Assembly (NCBI RefSeq): GCF_009749385.1
Contig: NZ_WBIN01000005.1
Span: 1 to 64,000 of the forward strand
Direction of reading: 5' to 3'
Source: Agromyces allii
GTDB lineage: Bacteria; Actinomycetota; Actinomycetes; Actinomycetales; Microbacteriaceae
Length of the DNA: 64,000 nucleotides
The position numbers were made by a program, and so were the translations under genes. This document shows, in pieces, positions 45,415 to 55,710 of the stretch. The notes beneath the pieces are model-generated. The model ran no database searches. It worked only from the letters and a program-made list of their open reading frames with translations, and was not told where the DNA came from. Position 1 is the stretch's first letter; each line of letters opens with the position of its first letter.

Positions 45415-48363
45415 TCAGTCGCGGCCGGTGAGGCCCCAGGCGTCTTCGTCGGCGTCGCCCTCGACCTCGGGAAGGCCCTGGGTCGCGCGCGCCACCGGGT
45501 CGCCGTCGTAGCGGTCGTCGGGTTCGAACGCCTCGGTCGGCGACGGGCCGCCGGCGGCCGGCGGGGCGGGCGACGCGGCAGCGGCGGGCGCTGCGGGTGC
45601 GGCGGGCCGCCCCGCGGGCTCCTCGCCGCGCAGGCGAGCGAGCACGCCCGGCAGCTGGTCGGCGGACACGAGCAGGTCGCGCGCCTTCGACCCTTCGGAC
45701 GGGCCGACGATCTCCCGCGACTCGAGGAGGTCCATGAGACGGCCGGCCTTGGCGAATCCGACGCGGAGCTTGCGCTGCAGCATCGACGTCGAGCCGAACT
45801 GCGTCGAGACGACGAGTTCTGCCGCGGCGAGCAGCAGTTCGAGGTCGTCGCCGATGTCGGCGTCGATCTCCTTGCGCTCGACCGCAGCGGCGACATCTTG
45901 ACGGTAGTCGGGTCGCGCCTGACGCGTGACGTGCGTGACGACCTTCTCGATCTCGGCCTCGCTGACCCACGCGCCCTGCACGCGGACCGGCTTCGACGCA
46001 CCCATGGGCAGGAACAGGCCGTCGCCCTGGCCGATCAGCTTGTCGGCTCCGGGCTGGTCGAGGATGACGCGCGAGTCGGTGACGCTCGTGACCGCGAACG
46101 CGAGCCTCGACGGGACGTTGGCCTTGATGAGACCGGTGACGACGTCGACCGACGGGCGCTGCGTGGCCAGCACGAGGTGGATGCCCGAGGCGCGCGCGAG
46201 CTGCGTGATGCGCACGATCGAGTCCTCGACGTCGCGCGGGGCGACCATCATGAGGTCGGCCAGTTCGTCGACGACGACGAGCAGGTACGGGTAGGGCTTC
46301 AGCTTTCGCTCGCTGCCGGGCGGCAGCACGATCTCGTTGTTCACGACGGCCTTGTTGAAGTCGTCGATGTGGCGGAAGCCGAACGACGCGAGGTCGTCGT
46401 AGCGCATGTCCATCTCTTTGACGACCCACTGCAGCGCCTCTGCGGCCTTCTTGGGGTTCGTGATGATGGGCGTGATCAGGTGCGGAACGCCCGCGTAGGG
46501 GGCGAGCTCGACGCGCTTCGGGTCGATGAGCACCATGCGCACGTCGGACGGCTTGGCGCGCATGAGCAGCGACGTGATCATCGAGTTCACGAAGCTCGAC
46601 TTGCCGGAGCCGGTGGATCCGGCGACGAGCAGGTGGGGCATCTTCGCGAGGTTGGCGACGACGTGGCCGCCGCCGACGTCTTTGCCGACGCCGATGGTCA
46701 TCGGGTGCTTGGCGTGCGCCGCGGCGCCCGAGCGCAGGATGTCGCCGAGCGTGACGATCTCACGGTCGGCGTTCGGGATCTCGACGCCGATCGCGCTCTT
46801 GCCGGGGATCGGCGAGAGGATGCGCACCTCGTTCGAGGCGACCGCGTAGGCGAGGTTCTTCGAGAGGGCGATGACCCGCTCGACCTTGACGCCCGGCCCG
46901 AGCTCGATCTCGTACTGGGTGACCGTGGGGCCGCGGCTGAAGCCGGTGACCTTCGCGTCGACGCCGAACTGGTCGAGCACGCCCGTGATCTGCCGGACGA
47001 CCTCGTCGTTCGCCGCGGAACGCGACTTGGCGGGTGCCCCGGCGGCGAGCGTCGACGCCGCAGGAAGGTTGTAGGGGCGGTCGGGCTCATCGGCGTCCGG
47101 AGCGCCGGCGACGGCCGTACCCGGCGCCGCTGTGCCGCCTGCGACTGCAGCCGCACCGAGTTCATCGGCCGCCGCAGCGTCGAACACCGAGAGCACGCCC
47201 GTGGCACCGGCGTCGTCGTCTTTGAGGGCCGTGCCGCCGCGCGGCACGTCGCCCGTGAAGTGCTGCAGTGCGGACTCGGCCCGCTGCAGGTCGTCGAGCA
47301 CCTCGGCGCCGTAGGCCGTGCCGCCGCCCGCGGAGTCGATCGGCGAGTCGAACGCACCCGCACCGGAGGCTTCGCCGAACACGGCGGTGAGCCCGTCGAC
47401 GCCGGGAGCCTCGAATTCGGGGTCGACCTCGCGGTTCGACTCGTTGCGGCGCCACCACGGGAGCATGCCGGACTTGCCGCCCTCGGCACCCTCGCCGTCT
47501 GCGTCGAGCGCCTCGAGCCCGTCGAGCTCGACCGGCACCGACTTGCGCCCGCGTTTGGGCTTCTCGACGGTCGCACGCTCGGCGACCGCGGCCTCGTCGG
47601 GCTCGGGAGCGCCGAACAGCCAGGCGTAGAGCTCGCGGAATCGGGCCGGGATGCGGTTCGGCGGGGTCTTCGTGATGATCAGCAGCGAGAGCAGGAGCAG
47701 CACGATCACGGCGATCGTCGCCCCGACCTGGGTGATCAGCAGTGCGAGCGGCTCGGCGAGCATCCACCCGAGGATGCCGCCGGCGCGCGCGAGGACGGGC
47801 ATGCCCTCGCTCGGCGCAGGACGGCCGCCGAAGAGGTGGCACAGCGCCGAGACCGACAGCAGCAGGATGGCGAGACCGATGCCGATGCGGGTGTTGTCGT
47901 GCACCGAGCTCGGGTGGCGGAACAGCCACACCGCGAACACGAGCAGGATCACGGGCAGCGCGAAGGCCACTCGGCCGAAGAGCCCGCCGAAGGTCCAGGT
48001 GTCGAACGCCTGCGCGACCGGCTCGTTGATGAAGAACCACTCCACGACGGCGCCGACGACGGCGAGCAGCACGAGGAAGAACGGCAATCCGTCGCGCCGC
48101 TCCTCCTTGCTCAGCGTCTCGGGGCCGAGCGCGCGCGCGGCGCCACCCGTGACGTGCGCCAGGCCCATCCACATGCGCACGAGGAGATTCGGACGATCGG
48201 ATGCCGCGGCCGCCCCCTTCGCGGAGGTCGCGCGCGTGGTCGTGGCGGGCAGCTTCTTCGTCGGCGCGGTCTTCGCGCTCGACGCCTTGGCACTCGTCGA
48301 CCTCGAACCCGCGCGCGCAGGCGTGCCGGAGGCACGTCCGTTCGACCTGGTGCTCGTAGCCAT
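45415..48363 (-). CDS. ftsK: DNA translocase FtsK
   Basis: 982 residues. A basic, Ala/Ser/Thr-rich start (1-60) precedes four membrane helices (about 95-112, 131-148, 158-178, 205-231), a variable acidic linker (250-450), then the alpha and beta motor domains with Walker [10 protein letters not shown] (581-589) and Walker [13 protein letters not shown] (near 694-705), and the gamma winged helix (about 855-930) that reads polar motifs. It pumps chromosome ends through the closing septum. A Pro/Ala-rich tail follows gamma. ATG at 48363; TAACGT ends seven bases upstream. Confidence 0.97.
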   Translation of the reverse strand: MATSTRSNGRASGTPARAGSRSTSAKASSAKTAPTKKLPATTTRATSAKGAAAASDRPNLLVRMWMGLAHVTGGAARALGPETLSKEERRDGLPFFLVLLAVVGAVVEWFFINEPVAQAFDTWTFGGLFGRVAFALPVILLVFAVWLFRHPSSVHDNTRIGIGLAILLLSVSALCHLFGGRPAPSEGMPVLARAGGILGWMLAEPLALLITQVGATIAVIVLLLLSLLIITKTPPNRIPARFRELYAWLFGAPEPDEAAVAERATVEKPKRGRKSVPVELDGLEALDADGEGAEGGKSGMLPWWRRNESNREVDPEFEAPGVDGLTAVFGEASGAGAFDSPIDSAGGGTAYGAEVLDDLQRAESALQHFTGDVPRGGTALKDDDAGATGVLSVFDAAAADELGAAAVAGGTAAPGTAVAGAPDADEPDRPYNLPAASTLAAGAPAKSRSAANDEVVRQITGVLDQFGVDAKVTGFSRGPTVTQYEIELGPGVKVERVIALSKNLAYAVASNEVRILSPIPGKSAIGVEIPNADREIVTLGDILRSGAAAHAKHPMTIGVGKDVGGGHVVANLAKMPHLLVAGSTGSGKSSFVNSMITSLLMRAKPSDVRMVLIDPKRVELAPYAGVPHLITPIITNPKKAAEALQWVVKEMDMRYDDLASFGFRHIDDFNKAVVNNEIVLPPGSERKLKPYPYLLVVVDELADLMMVAPRDVEDSIVRITQLARASGIHLVLATQRPSVDVVTGLIKANVPSRLAFAVTSVTDSRVILDQPGADKLIGQGDGLFLPMGASKPVRVQGAWVSEAEIEKVVTHVTRQARPDYRQDVAAAVERKEIDADIGDDLELLLAAAELVVSTQFGSTSMLQRKLRVGFAKAGRLMDLLESREIVGPSEGSKARDLLVSADQLPGVLARLRGEEPAGRPAAPAAPAAAASPAPPAAGGPSPTEAFEPDDRYDGDPVARATQGLPEVEGDADEDAWGLTGRD

Positions 48364-48370
48364 GGGCTCT

Positions 48371-48376
48371 ACGTTA
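48371..48376 (-). promoter_or_regulatory. -10 element of leaderless ftsK
   Basis: TAACGT ends seven bases before the ATG at 48363. Confidence 0.45.
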
Positions 48377-48521
48377 GGGCCGACCGCCGACGTGCACCGC
48401 CAGGCAGCCGCGAGTGTCCGCGATCCGCGCCACCGCACGGAATTCGCGCCGCGACCGCGCGCACGGCACCGGACCGCGGCCTCGCACTGGGGCTCGGCTC
48501 AGGACAACGCCGGAACCCGAC

Positions 48522-49013
48522 TCAGGACAGCAGCCGCACCATCGTGTCCCGGTTGCCGCGCGACGCGACCACCGAGAACCCCTCGCTCCGGTACAGGCTC
48601 TCGGCGTGGTTGCCGTGCTCCACGCTCAACGCCAGACGCGCGTAGCCTGCGGCGCGCGCGACATCCGCCAATGCCTGGATGAGGGCCCGTCCGACGCCCT
48701 GCGCACGCCAGACCGGGCGCACGCCGATGATGAGCTCCGGCACGCCGGCGGCGACGAACCCGTGCGCCGCGACGTCGGAGGCCAGCAGCCGGTACCACGC
48801 GGCGCCGATCGGACGACCCTGCGCGTCGACCGCGACGAACCCGCGATCGGCCGGGCGCTGCCAGCCCGCGATGTAGTTGCGATACACCGGATCGCTCAGC
48901 ACGGAGGGGCGAGGGCGCGTCGCGCCCGCTCGCCAGTTCGCAGCCTCGACCACCATGTCGGCGAGGAAGGATCCGTCGCTCACGACAGCCGGGCGAATCG
49001 TGAAGTCCGCCAT
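48522..49013 (-). CDS. GNAT-family N-acetyltransferase
   Basis: 163 residues, one GNAT fold. Acetyl-CoA loop: VRPVWRAQGVGRALIQALADVA (the Q-G-V-G-R-A core is motif A), and the C-terminal ALSVEHGNHAESLYRSEGFSVV segment. The N-terminus IRPAVVSDGSFLADMV is typical of small stand-alone GNATs. Acceptor unknown. TAGCAT ends six bases before the ATG at 49013. It shares no overlap with neighbours. Confidence 0.88.
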   Translation of the reverse strand: MADFTIRPAVVSDGSFLADMVVEAANWRAGATRPRPSVLSDPVYRNYIAGWQRPADRGFVAVDAQGRPIGAAWYRLLASDVAAHGFVAAGVPELIIGVRPVWRAQGVGRALIQALADVARAAGYARLALSVEHGNHAESLYRSEGFSVVASRGNRDTMVRLLS

Positions 49014-49019
49014 GGGCGG

Positions 49020-49025
49020 ATGCTA
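49020..49025 (-). promoter_or_regulatory. -10 element of the leaderless GNAT gene
   Basis: TAGCAT ends six bases before the ATG at 49013. Confidence 0.45.
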
Positions 49026-49087
49026 CGCCGCGCCCGTTTCGGGCGTGTTTCGCGGCATCCGCCCGCCGGATGGGGAGGCCGGGCGCT

Positions 49088-50326
49088 TCAGAACCGGATC
49101 GCGTCGATCACGCGCACCCGCACCGCGGTGAGCGCCGGCAGCAGGCCGGCCAAGGCGCCGACCAGCACCGACGAGCCGATGCCGATCAGCGCCGCCTCGA
49201 TCGGGAACGGCGGGAAGTCCTCGACCATGCCCTGCCCCACCAACTGCTCGAACAACGGGCTCTTCACGGCGACGATCGCGAGCGCCACGCCGATGCCGCC
49301 CGCGACGGCCGTGCCGACGACGCTCTCCATCATCACCGAGAAGAAGACGCGACCGCTCGTGGCGCCGAAACTGCGCCTGATGCCGATCTCGCGGATGCGG
49401 TACTTGACCGTGACGAGCGAGATCGTCACGAGCCCGAGCGCGCCGAGCAGCAGGATCACCACGGCGACGCCCGCGACCACGAGCTTCAGCACGAGCAACG
49501 GGTCGCCGCCGCCCCACGAGAGGTAGTCCTGGCGATAGACCTCGGCCTGCAGGTCGGGCACCGCCGACTGCATCTCGGCGCGCAGGCGCTCGGCGAGGTC
49601 GTCGCCGACGTCGACCGGCACCCAGGCCTCGAACTGGTAGCCGTTCTGGTTCGCACCGACGAGGCCGAGCCGGTCGACCGCATCGGCCAGCACGAACGAG
49701 CGCGGGTACGTCTCGAAGTCCGAGGTGCGCACGACGCCGACCACGACCGCCGTCACGGGCCCGTCGGAGCCGCGGAGCTCGACCGTGGGGTGCGTCGCGA
49801 TCGGGGGCGAGCCGAGGCTCTGCCAGAACGGCACGTTGACCACGAGGGCCGGGGCGAGCCGGTCGCCGTCGGACTCGGCGAACCAGGCCCCCTCCTGCAT
49901 GGCCGTGCGGTGCATGATGCCGTAGTCGGGGTCGACGATCGTCGAGTCGACCGGCGTCACGCCGTCGACGAACTGCGCCGTGAGCGCGCCGTATCCGACG
50001 CGCGACTCGTACTCGATCTCGTGGCGCGCCACCGCCGCCCGCCAGGCGTCGGTGATGCGATCGGGATCGGCGACGGACCCGTCCATCGACGTCGAGTACA
50101 CGTTCGCGGAGAGCATCGCCGGTCGACCGGAGTTGCGCTCGTTGCTCTCGTTCAGCGCCTGCTGCGCGACGGCGGCCGCACCCAGCACGGTCGTGAGCGC
50201 GAACACGGCGATCGCGACGCCGACGAGCGAGAGCAGCACGCGCGTGCGGTGGATGCGCAGTTCTTCGGCCGACTCGACGAAGGTCGACACGATGCCCGTG
50301 AGCGAGCGCCCGACGAACGACATCAT
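49088..50326 (-). CDS. MacB/FtsX-type ABC permease
   Basis: 412 residues: an N-terminal membrane helix (about 30-52) after a short cytoplasmic start, a large external MacB-type periplasmic core (about 60-280), and three C-terminal helices forming the FtsX domain (VTVKYRIREIGIRRSFGATSGRVFFSVMMESVVGTAVAGG contains the R-E-I-G-I-R-R-S-F-G-A signature). It works with the ATPase and adaptor encoded just upstream as a mechanotransmitting complex rather than a classic pore. ATG at 50326 overlaps the ATPase stop by four bases. Last gene of the three. Confidence 0.92.
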   Translation of the reverse strand: MMSFVGRSLTGIVSTFVESAEELRIHRTRVLLSLVGVAIAVFALTTVLGAAAVAQQALNESNERNSGRPAMLSANVYSTSMDGSVADPDRITDAWRAAVARHEIEYESRVGYGALTAQFVDGVTPVDSTIVDPDYGIMHRTAMQEGAWFAESDGDRLAPALVVNVPFWQSLGSPPIATHPTVELRGSDGPVTAVVVGVVRTSDFETYPRSFVLADAVDRLGLVGANQNGYQFEAWVPVDVGDDLAERLRAEMQSAVPDLQAEVYRQDYLSWGGGDPLLVLKLVVAGVAVVILLLGALGLVTISLVTVKYRIREIGIRRSFGATSGRVFFSVMMESVVGTAVAGGIGVALAIVAVKSPLFEQLVGQGMVEDFPPFPIEAALIGIGSSVLVGALAGLLPALTAVRVRVIDAIRF

Positions 50327-51105
50327 GCGCGCACCTCCTCGGGTTCGGATTCGAACTCGCGTCGTCGTTCGGGAGCCGAGACGGCTTCGGATGCCGCGGG
50401 CGCGGCGCCCGGCGCCTCGGCACCGTCGAGCGGAACCAGCCGCCCCGCCTCGAGCCGCAGGTGCCGCACCGCGCGACGGGCGATCGCCGGATCGTGCGTG
50501 ATCGTCACGAGCGCCGCCCCCGTCTCGCGGGCGACCTCCTCCATGAGCTCCATGACGGTCGACCCGGTCTCGAGGTCGAGCGCGCCGGTCGGCTCGTCGG
50601 CCAGGATCAGCCTCGGGCGACGCACGAGCGCCCGGGCGATCGCCACGCGCTGCTGCTCGCCGCCCGACATGCGATCGGGCATCGAGGTCAGTCGCGCACC
50701 GAGTCCGACCCGCTCGAGCATCGCCGCAGCGAGTCGCTCGCGCCGCCAGAACGCCGCGCCGCGATCGTAGAGCAGCGGCGTCATCACGTTCTCGATCGCC
50801 GTGCGCCCCGGCAGCAGGTTGAACTGCTGGAACACGAACCCGATCGACGCGCCTCGCAACCGCGCCAGCCGCGCGTCTGACAGCCGCCGCACCTCTGCAC
50901 CGTCGAAGCGGATCTCGCCGTGCGTCGGCCGGTCGAGCAGTCCGAGCAGGTTCAGCAGGGTGGACTTGCCCGACCCCGAGCGCCCGACGATCGACACCCG
51001 GTCGCCGTCGTCGATCACGAGATCGACCGCGGAGAGGATCTGCAGCGGCGGCGCGTCGGGGAGCTCGACGGTGCGACCGACGCCGTCGAGGGCGATCAAC
51101 GTCAC
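50323..51105 (-). CDS. MacB/LolD-type ABC ATPase
   Basis: 260 residues. Walker A GRSGSGKST, Q-loop VFQQFNLLPGRT, signature [15 protein letters not shown], Walker B LILADEPTGALD, H-loop THD: the hallmark set of the LolD/MacB/FtsE group. A charged C-terminal tail of about 45 residues is unusual in length. GTG at 51105 overlaps the adaptor stop (GTGA) and its own stop overlaps the permease start, so the three proteins are made together. Confidence 0.93.
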   Translation of the reverse strand: MTLIALDGVGRTVELPDAPPLQILSAVDLVIDDGDRVSIVGRSGSGKSTLLNLLGLLDRPTHGEIRFDGAEVRRLSDARLARLRGASIGFVFQQFNLLPGRTAIENVMTPLLYDRGAAFWRRERLAAAMLERVGLGARLTSMPDRMSGGEQQRVAIARALVRRPRLILADEPTGALDLETGSTVMELMEEVARETGAALVTITHDPAIARRAVRHLRLEAGRLVPLDGAEAPGAAPAASEAVSAPERRREFESEPEEVRA

Positions 51106-52142
51106 TTGCCGAGCCCCATGACCATGCCGCCGCAGGCCGCCGGATCCATCTCGCAGTCGGGCTGCGCCGGCGCGCCGGGCACGAACTGGAGCACCGCGTC
51201 GCCCTCGGCGAGCCCGTCGACGATCTGCACGTTCACGCCGTCGGTCAGGCCCAGCGTCACCGGGTGCTCCGCACCCTCGCCGTCGTCGCCCACGAGCCAC
51301 ACCACACCGGTCTCGGCGCCGCCCTCGACCGCGGTGGTCGGCACGGCGAGCACGTCGTCGGCGCTGCCGGCGGCGATCGTCACCTGCGCGGTGAGCCCCG
51401 AGAAGACCTTCACCTCGGCCGGCACGGAGCACCTGACCGTCGCGCTGCCCGGAGCTCCGCCGGCCGCCCCCGCGGCCGCGGTGTCCGCATCGTCGCCGGC
51501 CGCGACATCCGTCGTCGAGATCGTGAGCGACGTGCAGGAGAACGGCGCAGGGCCGCCCGCGATGACCACCTCGGCCTCGGTCGGCATCTGCGTGAGGCGG
51601 TACTGCTGCTCGGCGCCGAGCGGCGCCGAGACCTCGAACGACGGCGGCGCGACCCGGCCGGCGGCCTGGCCGACCGCCATCGGCTGCTCCGAGAGCACGT
51701 CGAAGCCGACGAGCACTCCCGAGGTCGGCGCGAGCACTTTCTCGAAATGGTGGCCCGGCTGGCCGAGCGAGACGATCGGGACGCCATCAGGACCGACGGT
51801 CGTCGTCTCGACCGGTTCGTCGACGACCTTGATGTCGAAGAGCACGTCGCCCTGGCCGACTACCTGGCCCGGCTTGACGAACACCTCGTCGACCGTGCCG
51901 TTGGCCGTCGCCTTGATCGCGACAGCAGGAACGGGCCCCACGGTTCCGGCGAGCACGACGTCGTTGCGGATCGACGCCCGCTCGACCTGCACCTGCGGTT
52001 CGCTGATCGTGCCCGTCGGCTGCAGCGACGCGTCGGCCTGCGGGGCGTCGGGGAAGAACGCGAGCTTCACCAGCGCCACGGCGATCGCCGCCACCAGCAC
52101 CATTCGGAGAATCGGGAAGATCCATTTGCGCCAGACACCCAC
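51102..52142 (-). CDS. MacA/HlyD-like membrane-anchored adaptor
   Basis: 346 residues. One N-terminal membrane anchor (about 10-30), then a lipoyl/barrel-sandwich domain (NGTVDEVFVKPGQVVGQGDVLF) and a C-terminal barrel (LTAQVTIAAGSADDVLAVPTTAVEGG). It resembles the adaptor of MacAB exporters, here in a Gram-positive without an outer-membrane channel. Several Cys are external (FSCTSL, VRCSVP, PDCEMDPAACGG) and may form disulphides. GTG at 52142 has GGAGG seven bases upstream, which favours it over a start at 52199. First gene of the exporter operon. Confidence 0.85.
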   Translation of the reverse strand: MGVWRKWIFPILRMVLVAAIAVALVKLAFFPDAPQADASLQPTGTISEPQVQVERASIRNDVVLAGTVGPVPAVAIKATANGTVDEVFVKPGQVVGQGDVLFDIKVVDEPVETTTVGPDGVPIVSLGQPGHHFEKVLAPTSGVLVGFDVLSEQPMAVGQAAGRVAPPSFEVSAPLGAEQQYRLTQMPTEAEVVIAGGPAPFSCTSLTISTTDVAAGDDADTAAAGAAGGAPGSATVRCSVPAEVKVFSGLTAQVTIAAGSADDVLAVPTTAVEGGAETGVVWLVGDDGEGAEHPVTLGLTDGVNVQIVDGLAEGDAVLQFVPGAPAQPDCEMDPAACGGMVMGLGK

Positions 52143-52230
52143 GGCTGCGCCTCCATCGGTAGGGTTCGGGAAGGGTCGCCCAAACCTACCGGCGCGCATG
52201 CCGCGAGCGGTATCCGTCTCGGGGATGATT

Positions 52231-52265
52231 CAGGGGCGGGTCGGGGATGTCCCGACCCGCCCCTG
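52231..52265 (-). terminator. Terminator of rnj
   Basis: Perfect 15-bp stem (52231-52245 with 52251-52265, ends CAGGGGC and GCCCCTG), loop GATGT, 61 bases after the RNase J stop. Only a weak AT stretch follows. It also forms the upstream boundary of the exporter operon. Confidence 0.75.
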
Positions 52266-52325
52266 TGAACGAACCCCGCGCCCCGCCGGCAGCCGACCTG
52301 CGCAAGCGGCGGCGGGCGTCGGCTG

Positions 52326-54002
52326 CTACGCCTCGATGACGAGCGGCACGAGCATCGGACGACGACGCAGGCGACGGTTCACCCACGTGCCGACCGTGCG
52401 GCGCACGATCTGCTGCAGCGCGTGCGAATCGCGCACCCCGCTCTGCGCGGCCTCGAGCAGCGCCGCCGAGATCTTCGGCTTGACCTCCTCGAACACGGCG
52501 TCGTCTTCGGCGAACCCGCGCGCGTGGATCTCGGGGCCGACGATGATGCGACCGGTCGTGGCATCGACCACGATGATGACCGAGATGAAGCCCTCCTCAC
52601 CGAGGATGCGGCGGTCCTTGAGGTCGGCGTCGGTGATCTCGCCCACCGTCGAGCCGTCGACGTAGACGAAGCCGAGGTCGAGTTGACCCGCCACCTTCAT
52701 CTCGCCGTCGAGCAGGTCGTAGACGGTGCCGTTCTCGCCGATGAACGTGTTGCGCTCGGGGATGCCGGTGTCCTGAGCCAGCTTCGCGTTCGCGAACAGG
52801 TGACGGTACTCGCCGTGGATCGGGAGGACGTTCTTCGGCTTCAGGATGTTGTAGCAGTAGAGGAGCTCGCCCGCGGCCGCGTGGCCCGAGACGTGCACCT
52901 TCGCGTTGCCCTTGTGCACGACGTTCGCGCCGAGCTTGGTGAGGCCGTCGATGACGCGGTAGATCGCGTTCTCGTTGCCCGGGATCTGGCTCGAGGCGAG
53001 GATGACCGTGTCGCCCTGGCCGACCTCGATCTGGTGATCGCGGTTCGCCATGCGGCTCAGCACCGCCATCGGCTCGCCCTGCGACCCCGTCGACATGTAG
53101 ACGATCTTGTCGTCGGGGATGTCGCCGGCCTTCTTGTAGTCGACGAGCACGCCCTCGGGCACCTTGAGGTAGCCGAGGTCGGCCGCGATGGTCATGTTGC
53201 GCACCATGCTGCGACCGAGGAGCGCGACGCGGCGTCCGTTCTGGTGGGCGGCGTCGAGCACCTGCTGCACGCGGTGCACGTGGCTCGAGAAGCTCGCCAC
53301 GATCACCCGACGCGGCGCCCGCGCGATGACCTCGTCGAGCACGGGGCCGATCGCACGTTCGAGCGGCGTGAATCCCGGGACGTCGGCGTTGGTGGAATCG
53401 ACCATGAACAGGTCGACGCCCTCTTCACCGAGGCGCGCGAACTCGCGGAGGTCGGTGAGCCGGCCGTCGAGCGGCAGCTGGTCCATCTTGAAGTCGCCCG
53501 TGGCGAGCACGGTGCCGGCGTCGGTGTGGATCGCGACGGCGAGCGCGTCGGGGATCGAGTGGTTGACCGCGATGAACTCGAGGTCGAACGGCCCGATCTC
53601 CTCGTCTTGCCCCTCCTTCACCGTGAGGCTGTACGGCTTGATGCGGTGCTCCTTGAGCTTCGCCTCGACGAGCGCGAGGGTCAGCTGCGAACCGATCAGC
53701 GGGATGTCGGCGCGCAGGCGCAGCAGGTACGGCACTCCGCCGATGTGGTCTTCGTGGCCGTGCGTGAGCACGACGCCGACGATGTCGTCGATGCGGTCGC
53801 GCAGGAAGCCGAAGTCGGGCAGGATCAGGTCGACGCCCGGCTGGTGCTCTTCAGGGAAGAGCACGCCGCAGTCGACGATGAGGATCTTGCCGTCGATCTC
53901 GTAGCTCGTCATGTTGCGGCCGACCTCGCCGAGGCCGCCGATGGGGATGACGCGAAGCGTTCCCGGGGTCAGCGGGGCAGGTTCGATGATGGAATCGGGC
54001 AT
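52326..54002 (-). CDS. rnj: Ribonuclease J
   Basis: 558 residues. Metallo-beta-lactamase domain with HGHEDHIGG (His 81, His 83, Asp 85, His 86), the beta-CASP insert and KVHVSGHAAAGEL, then the C-terminal RNase J domain. RNase J is both a 5' to 3' exonuclease and an endonuclease that matures rRNA and mRNA. AAGGAGGG gives a textbook Shine-Dalgarno for ATG 54002. The adjacent dapA is the common actinobacterial partner and is immediately upstream. Confidence 0.97.
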   Translation of the reverse strand: MPDSIIEPAPLTPGTLRVIPIGGLGEVGRNMTSYEIDGKILIVDCGVLFPEEHQPGVDLILPDFGFLRDRIDDIVGVVLTHGHEDHIGGVPYLLRLRADIPLIGSQLTLALVEAKLKEHRIKPYSLTVKEGQDEEIGPFDLEFIAVNHSIPDALAVAIHTDAGTVLATGDFKMDQLPLDGRLTDLREFARLGEEGVDLFMVDSTNADVPGFTPLERAIGPVLDEVIARAPRRVIVASFSSHVHRVQQVLDAAHQNGRRVALLGRSMVRNMTIAADLGYLKVPEGVLVDYKKAGDIPDDKIVYMSTGSQGEPMAVLSRMANRDHQIEVGQGDTVILASSQIPGNENAIYRVIDGLTKLGANVVHKGNAKVHVSGHAAAGELLYCYNILKPKNVLPIHGEYRHLFANAKLAQDTGIPERNTFIGENGTVYDLLDGEMKVAGQLDLGFVYVDGSTVGEITDADLKDRRILGEEGFISVIIVVDATTGRIIVGPEIHARGFAEDDAVFEEVKPKISAALLEAAQSGVRDSHALQQIVRRTVGTWVNRRLRRRPMLVPLVIEA

Positions 54003-54050
54003 GGGCCCTCCTTCACGTTCGGTGTTCAGTTCGGTGCCGGCCCTGTGACC

Positions 54051-54102
54051 GGCGGATGTCTCGGGGCGGATGTCTCGCGCAGGCGTGCGCCGCGACATCC
54101 GC
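54051..54102 (-). terminator. Hairpin and direct repeat between dapA and rnj
   Basis: GCGGATGTC (54066-54074) pairs with GACATCCGC (54094-54102), five bases after the dapA stop on the minus strand. GGCGGATGTCTCG is also directly repeated at 54051-54063 and 54065-54077, in the rnj leader. Likely dapA terminator or processing site. Confidence 0.5.
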
Positions 54103-54106
54103 GGGT

Positions 54107-55081
54107 CTAACGGGTGGTGCCTGCGACCTTCGGCAGCGCGCCGCCGGCGGCGGCGTTGCGGTCGGGTCGGAAGTTTCGGAAGTCGACGCCCTCGACGCCG
54201 CGCACGTGGTCGATCTCGTCTTCGATGAGTGCGGCCTCCCACTCCTCGGGGCCGACGAGGGGCAGGCGCACGCGCGGGCTGCCGATGCGGCCGAGGCCGT
54301 GCAGGATGTACTTCGCCGCGACCGTGCCCGGCACGTGCGTCATGACGGCGCGCACGAGGGGTTCGAGCTGCTGGTGGGCGGCCGTCGCGGTGGCCAGGTC
54401 GCCGCGGTTCACGGCGTCGACGATCGTGCGGTACGGCGCCGGGGCGATGTTCGCCGTGACGCCGATGAGCCCCGATGCGCCGATCGAGAGGTGCGGCAGC
54501 ACGTTCGCGTCGTCGCCCGAGAAGTACATCAGGTCGGTCTGGTTCAGCACCCGGCTGACCTCGCTGAAGTCGCCCTTGGCGTCTTTCACGGCGAGGATGT
54601 TCGGGTGCTTGGCGAGCCGCAGGATCGTCTCGTACTTGATCGGCACGCCCGTGCGACCCGGGATGTCGTAGAGGATCACGGGCAGGTCGGTCGCGTCGGC
54701 GACCATGCGGAAGTGCGTCAGGATGCCGGCCTGCGTGGGCTTGTTGTAGTACGGCGTGACGATCATGATGCCGTCGGCGCCGGCCTGCTCGGAGTGCTTG
54801 TAGAGCTCGATCGCGTGGGCGGTCTCGTTCGAGCCGCCGCCCGTGATGATCTTCGCGCGGCCCGAGGCCACGTCTTTCGCCACCTCGACGAGGCGGATCT
54901 TCTCGGGGTCGGTGAGCGTCGACGTCTCACCCGTCGTGCCCGTGACGACGATGCCGTCTGCGCCGCCCTTGATCAGGTGGTCGATGTGCTTCTCGACCCC
55001 GGGCCAATCGACCTCGCCGTCAGCCGTGAACGGGGTGACGAGCGCGACGAGTACCTGTCCGAAGGGGTTTTCCTGAGTCAC
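54107..55081 (-). CDS. dapA: 4-hydroxy-tetrahydrodipicolinate synthase
   Basis: 324 residues, TIM-barrel lyase condensing pyruvate with aspartate semialdehyde. The Schiff-base Lys 166 is in AVKDAKGD; Tyr 138 is in ILYDIPGRTG; the GTTGET motif (48-53) is present. Lysine-feedback sites are not evident. GTG at 55081; TAGCCT ends seven bases upstream, and GAGGG overlaps. Together with dapB and dapF in this window it supplies DAP for the cell wall. Confidence 0.97.
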   Translation of the reverse strand: MTQENPFGQVLVALVTPFTADGEVDWPGVEKHIDHLIKGGADGIVVTGTTGETSTLTDPEKIRLVEVAKDVASGRAKIITGGGSNETAHAIELYKHSEQAGADGIMIVTPYYNKPTQAGILTHFRMVADATDLPVILYDIPGRTGVPIKYETILRLAKHPNILAVKDAKGDFSEVSRVLNQTDLMYFSGDDANVLPHLSIGASGLIGVTANIAPAPYRTIVDAVNRGDLATATAAHQQLEPLVRAVMTHVPGTVAAKYILHGLGRIGSPRVRLPLVGPEEWEAALIEDEIDHVRGVEGVDFRNFRPDRNAAAGGALPKVAGTTR

Positions 55082-55088
55082 GCCCTCA

Positions 55089-55094
55089 AGGCTA
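55089..55094 (-). promoter_or_regulatory. -10 element of leaderless dapA
   Basis: TAGCCT ends seven bases before the GTG at 55081. Confidence 0.45.
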
Positions 55095-55167
55095 TCGGGT
55101 CGAGCGGATGCCGCGTGCTGCCGTCGCCCGGGGGCGTCGCCACGGCCGGCCGGCCGAGAGGGCGGGG

Positions 55168-55710
55168 TCAGCGGCGGCGGTAGGTGACGAAGCGGTAGCG
55201 GATGCCGGTGGCCGAGGTGTGCTCGTCGTCGCGCGCGGCCGCGAACTCCGGCCCGACGGGCGGGGCGAGCACATCGCCGTCGAGCGGCCGGAAGGAGCCG
55301 TCGGCGTGCCGCAGCTCGGTCACCTCGACGCGGTCGGCCAGGGCGAGGGCCGTGCGGAACAGCTCGGAACCGCCGATCACCCAGACCCGGTCGACGTCGT
55401 CGAGGAGGGCGAGGGCCGCGTCGAGGGACGCGGCCGCCTCGGCGCCGTCTGCGGCCCAGTCGACCTGGCGCGTCACGACGACGTTGCGGCGACCCGGCAG
55501 CGGCCGGTAGCGCGGGTTCAGGGAGTCCCACGTCTTGCGCCCCATGACCACGGGCGCGCCGAGCGTGACGGCCTTGAAGTGCGCGAGGTCTTCGGGCACG
55601 TGCCACGGCATGCCGCCGTCGCGGCCGATGACGCCGCCCTCGGCCTCGGCCCAGACGAGCCCGATCGCCGGACGCGGCGGGCCCGCGGCATCTGCCTCGG
55701 AACCGCTCAT
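55168..55710 (-). CDS. folA: Dihydrofolate reductase
   Basis: 180 residues. NADPH-dependent reductase restoring tetrahydrofolate after thymidylate synthesis. Visible: [30 protein letters not shown] (the W and the catalytic acid E of PEDLAHF), [11 protein letters not shown], and WVIGGSELF. About ten extra residues lead the usual start. ATG at 55710 overlaps the thyA stop by four bases, coupling dihydrofolate production and recycling. Confidence 0.96.
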   Translation of the reverse strand: MSGSEADAAGPPRPAIGLVWAEAEGGVIGRDGGMPWHVPEDLAHFKAVTLGAPVVMGRKTWDSLNPRYRPLPGRRNVVVTRQVDWAADGAEAAASLDAALALLDDVDRVWVIGGSELFRTALALADRVEVTELRHADGSFRPLDGDVLAPPVGPEFAAARDDEHTSATGIRYRFVTYRRR

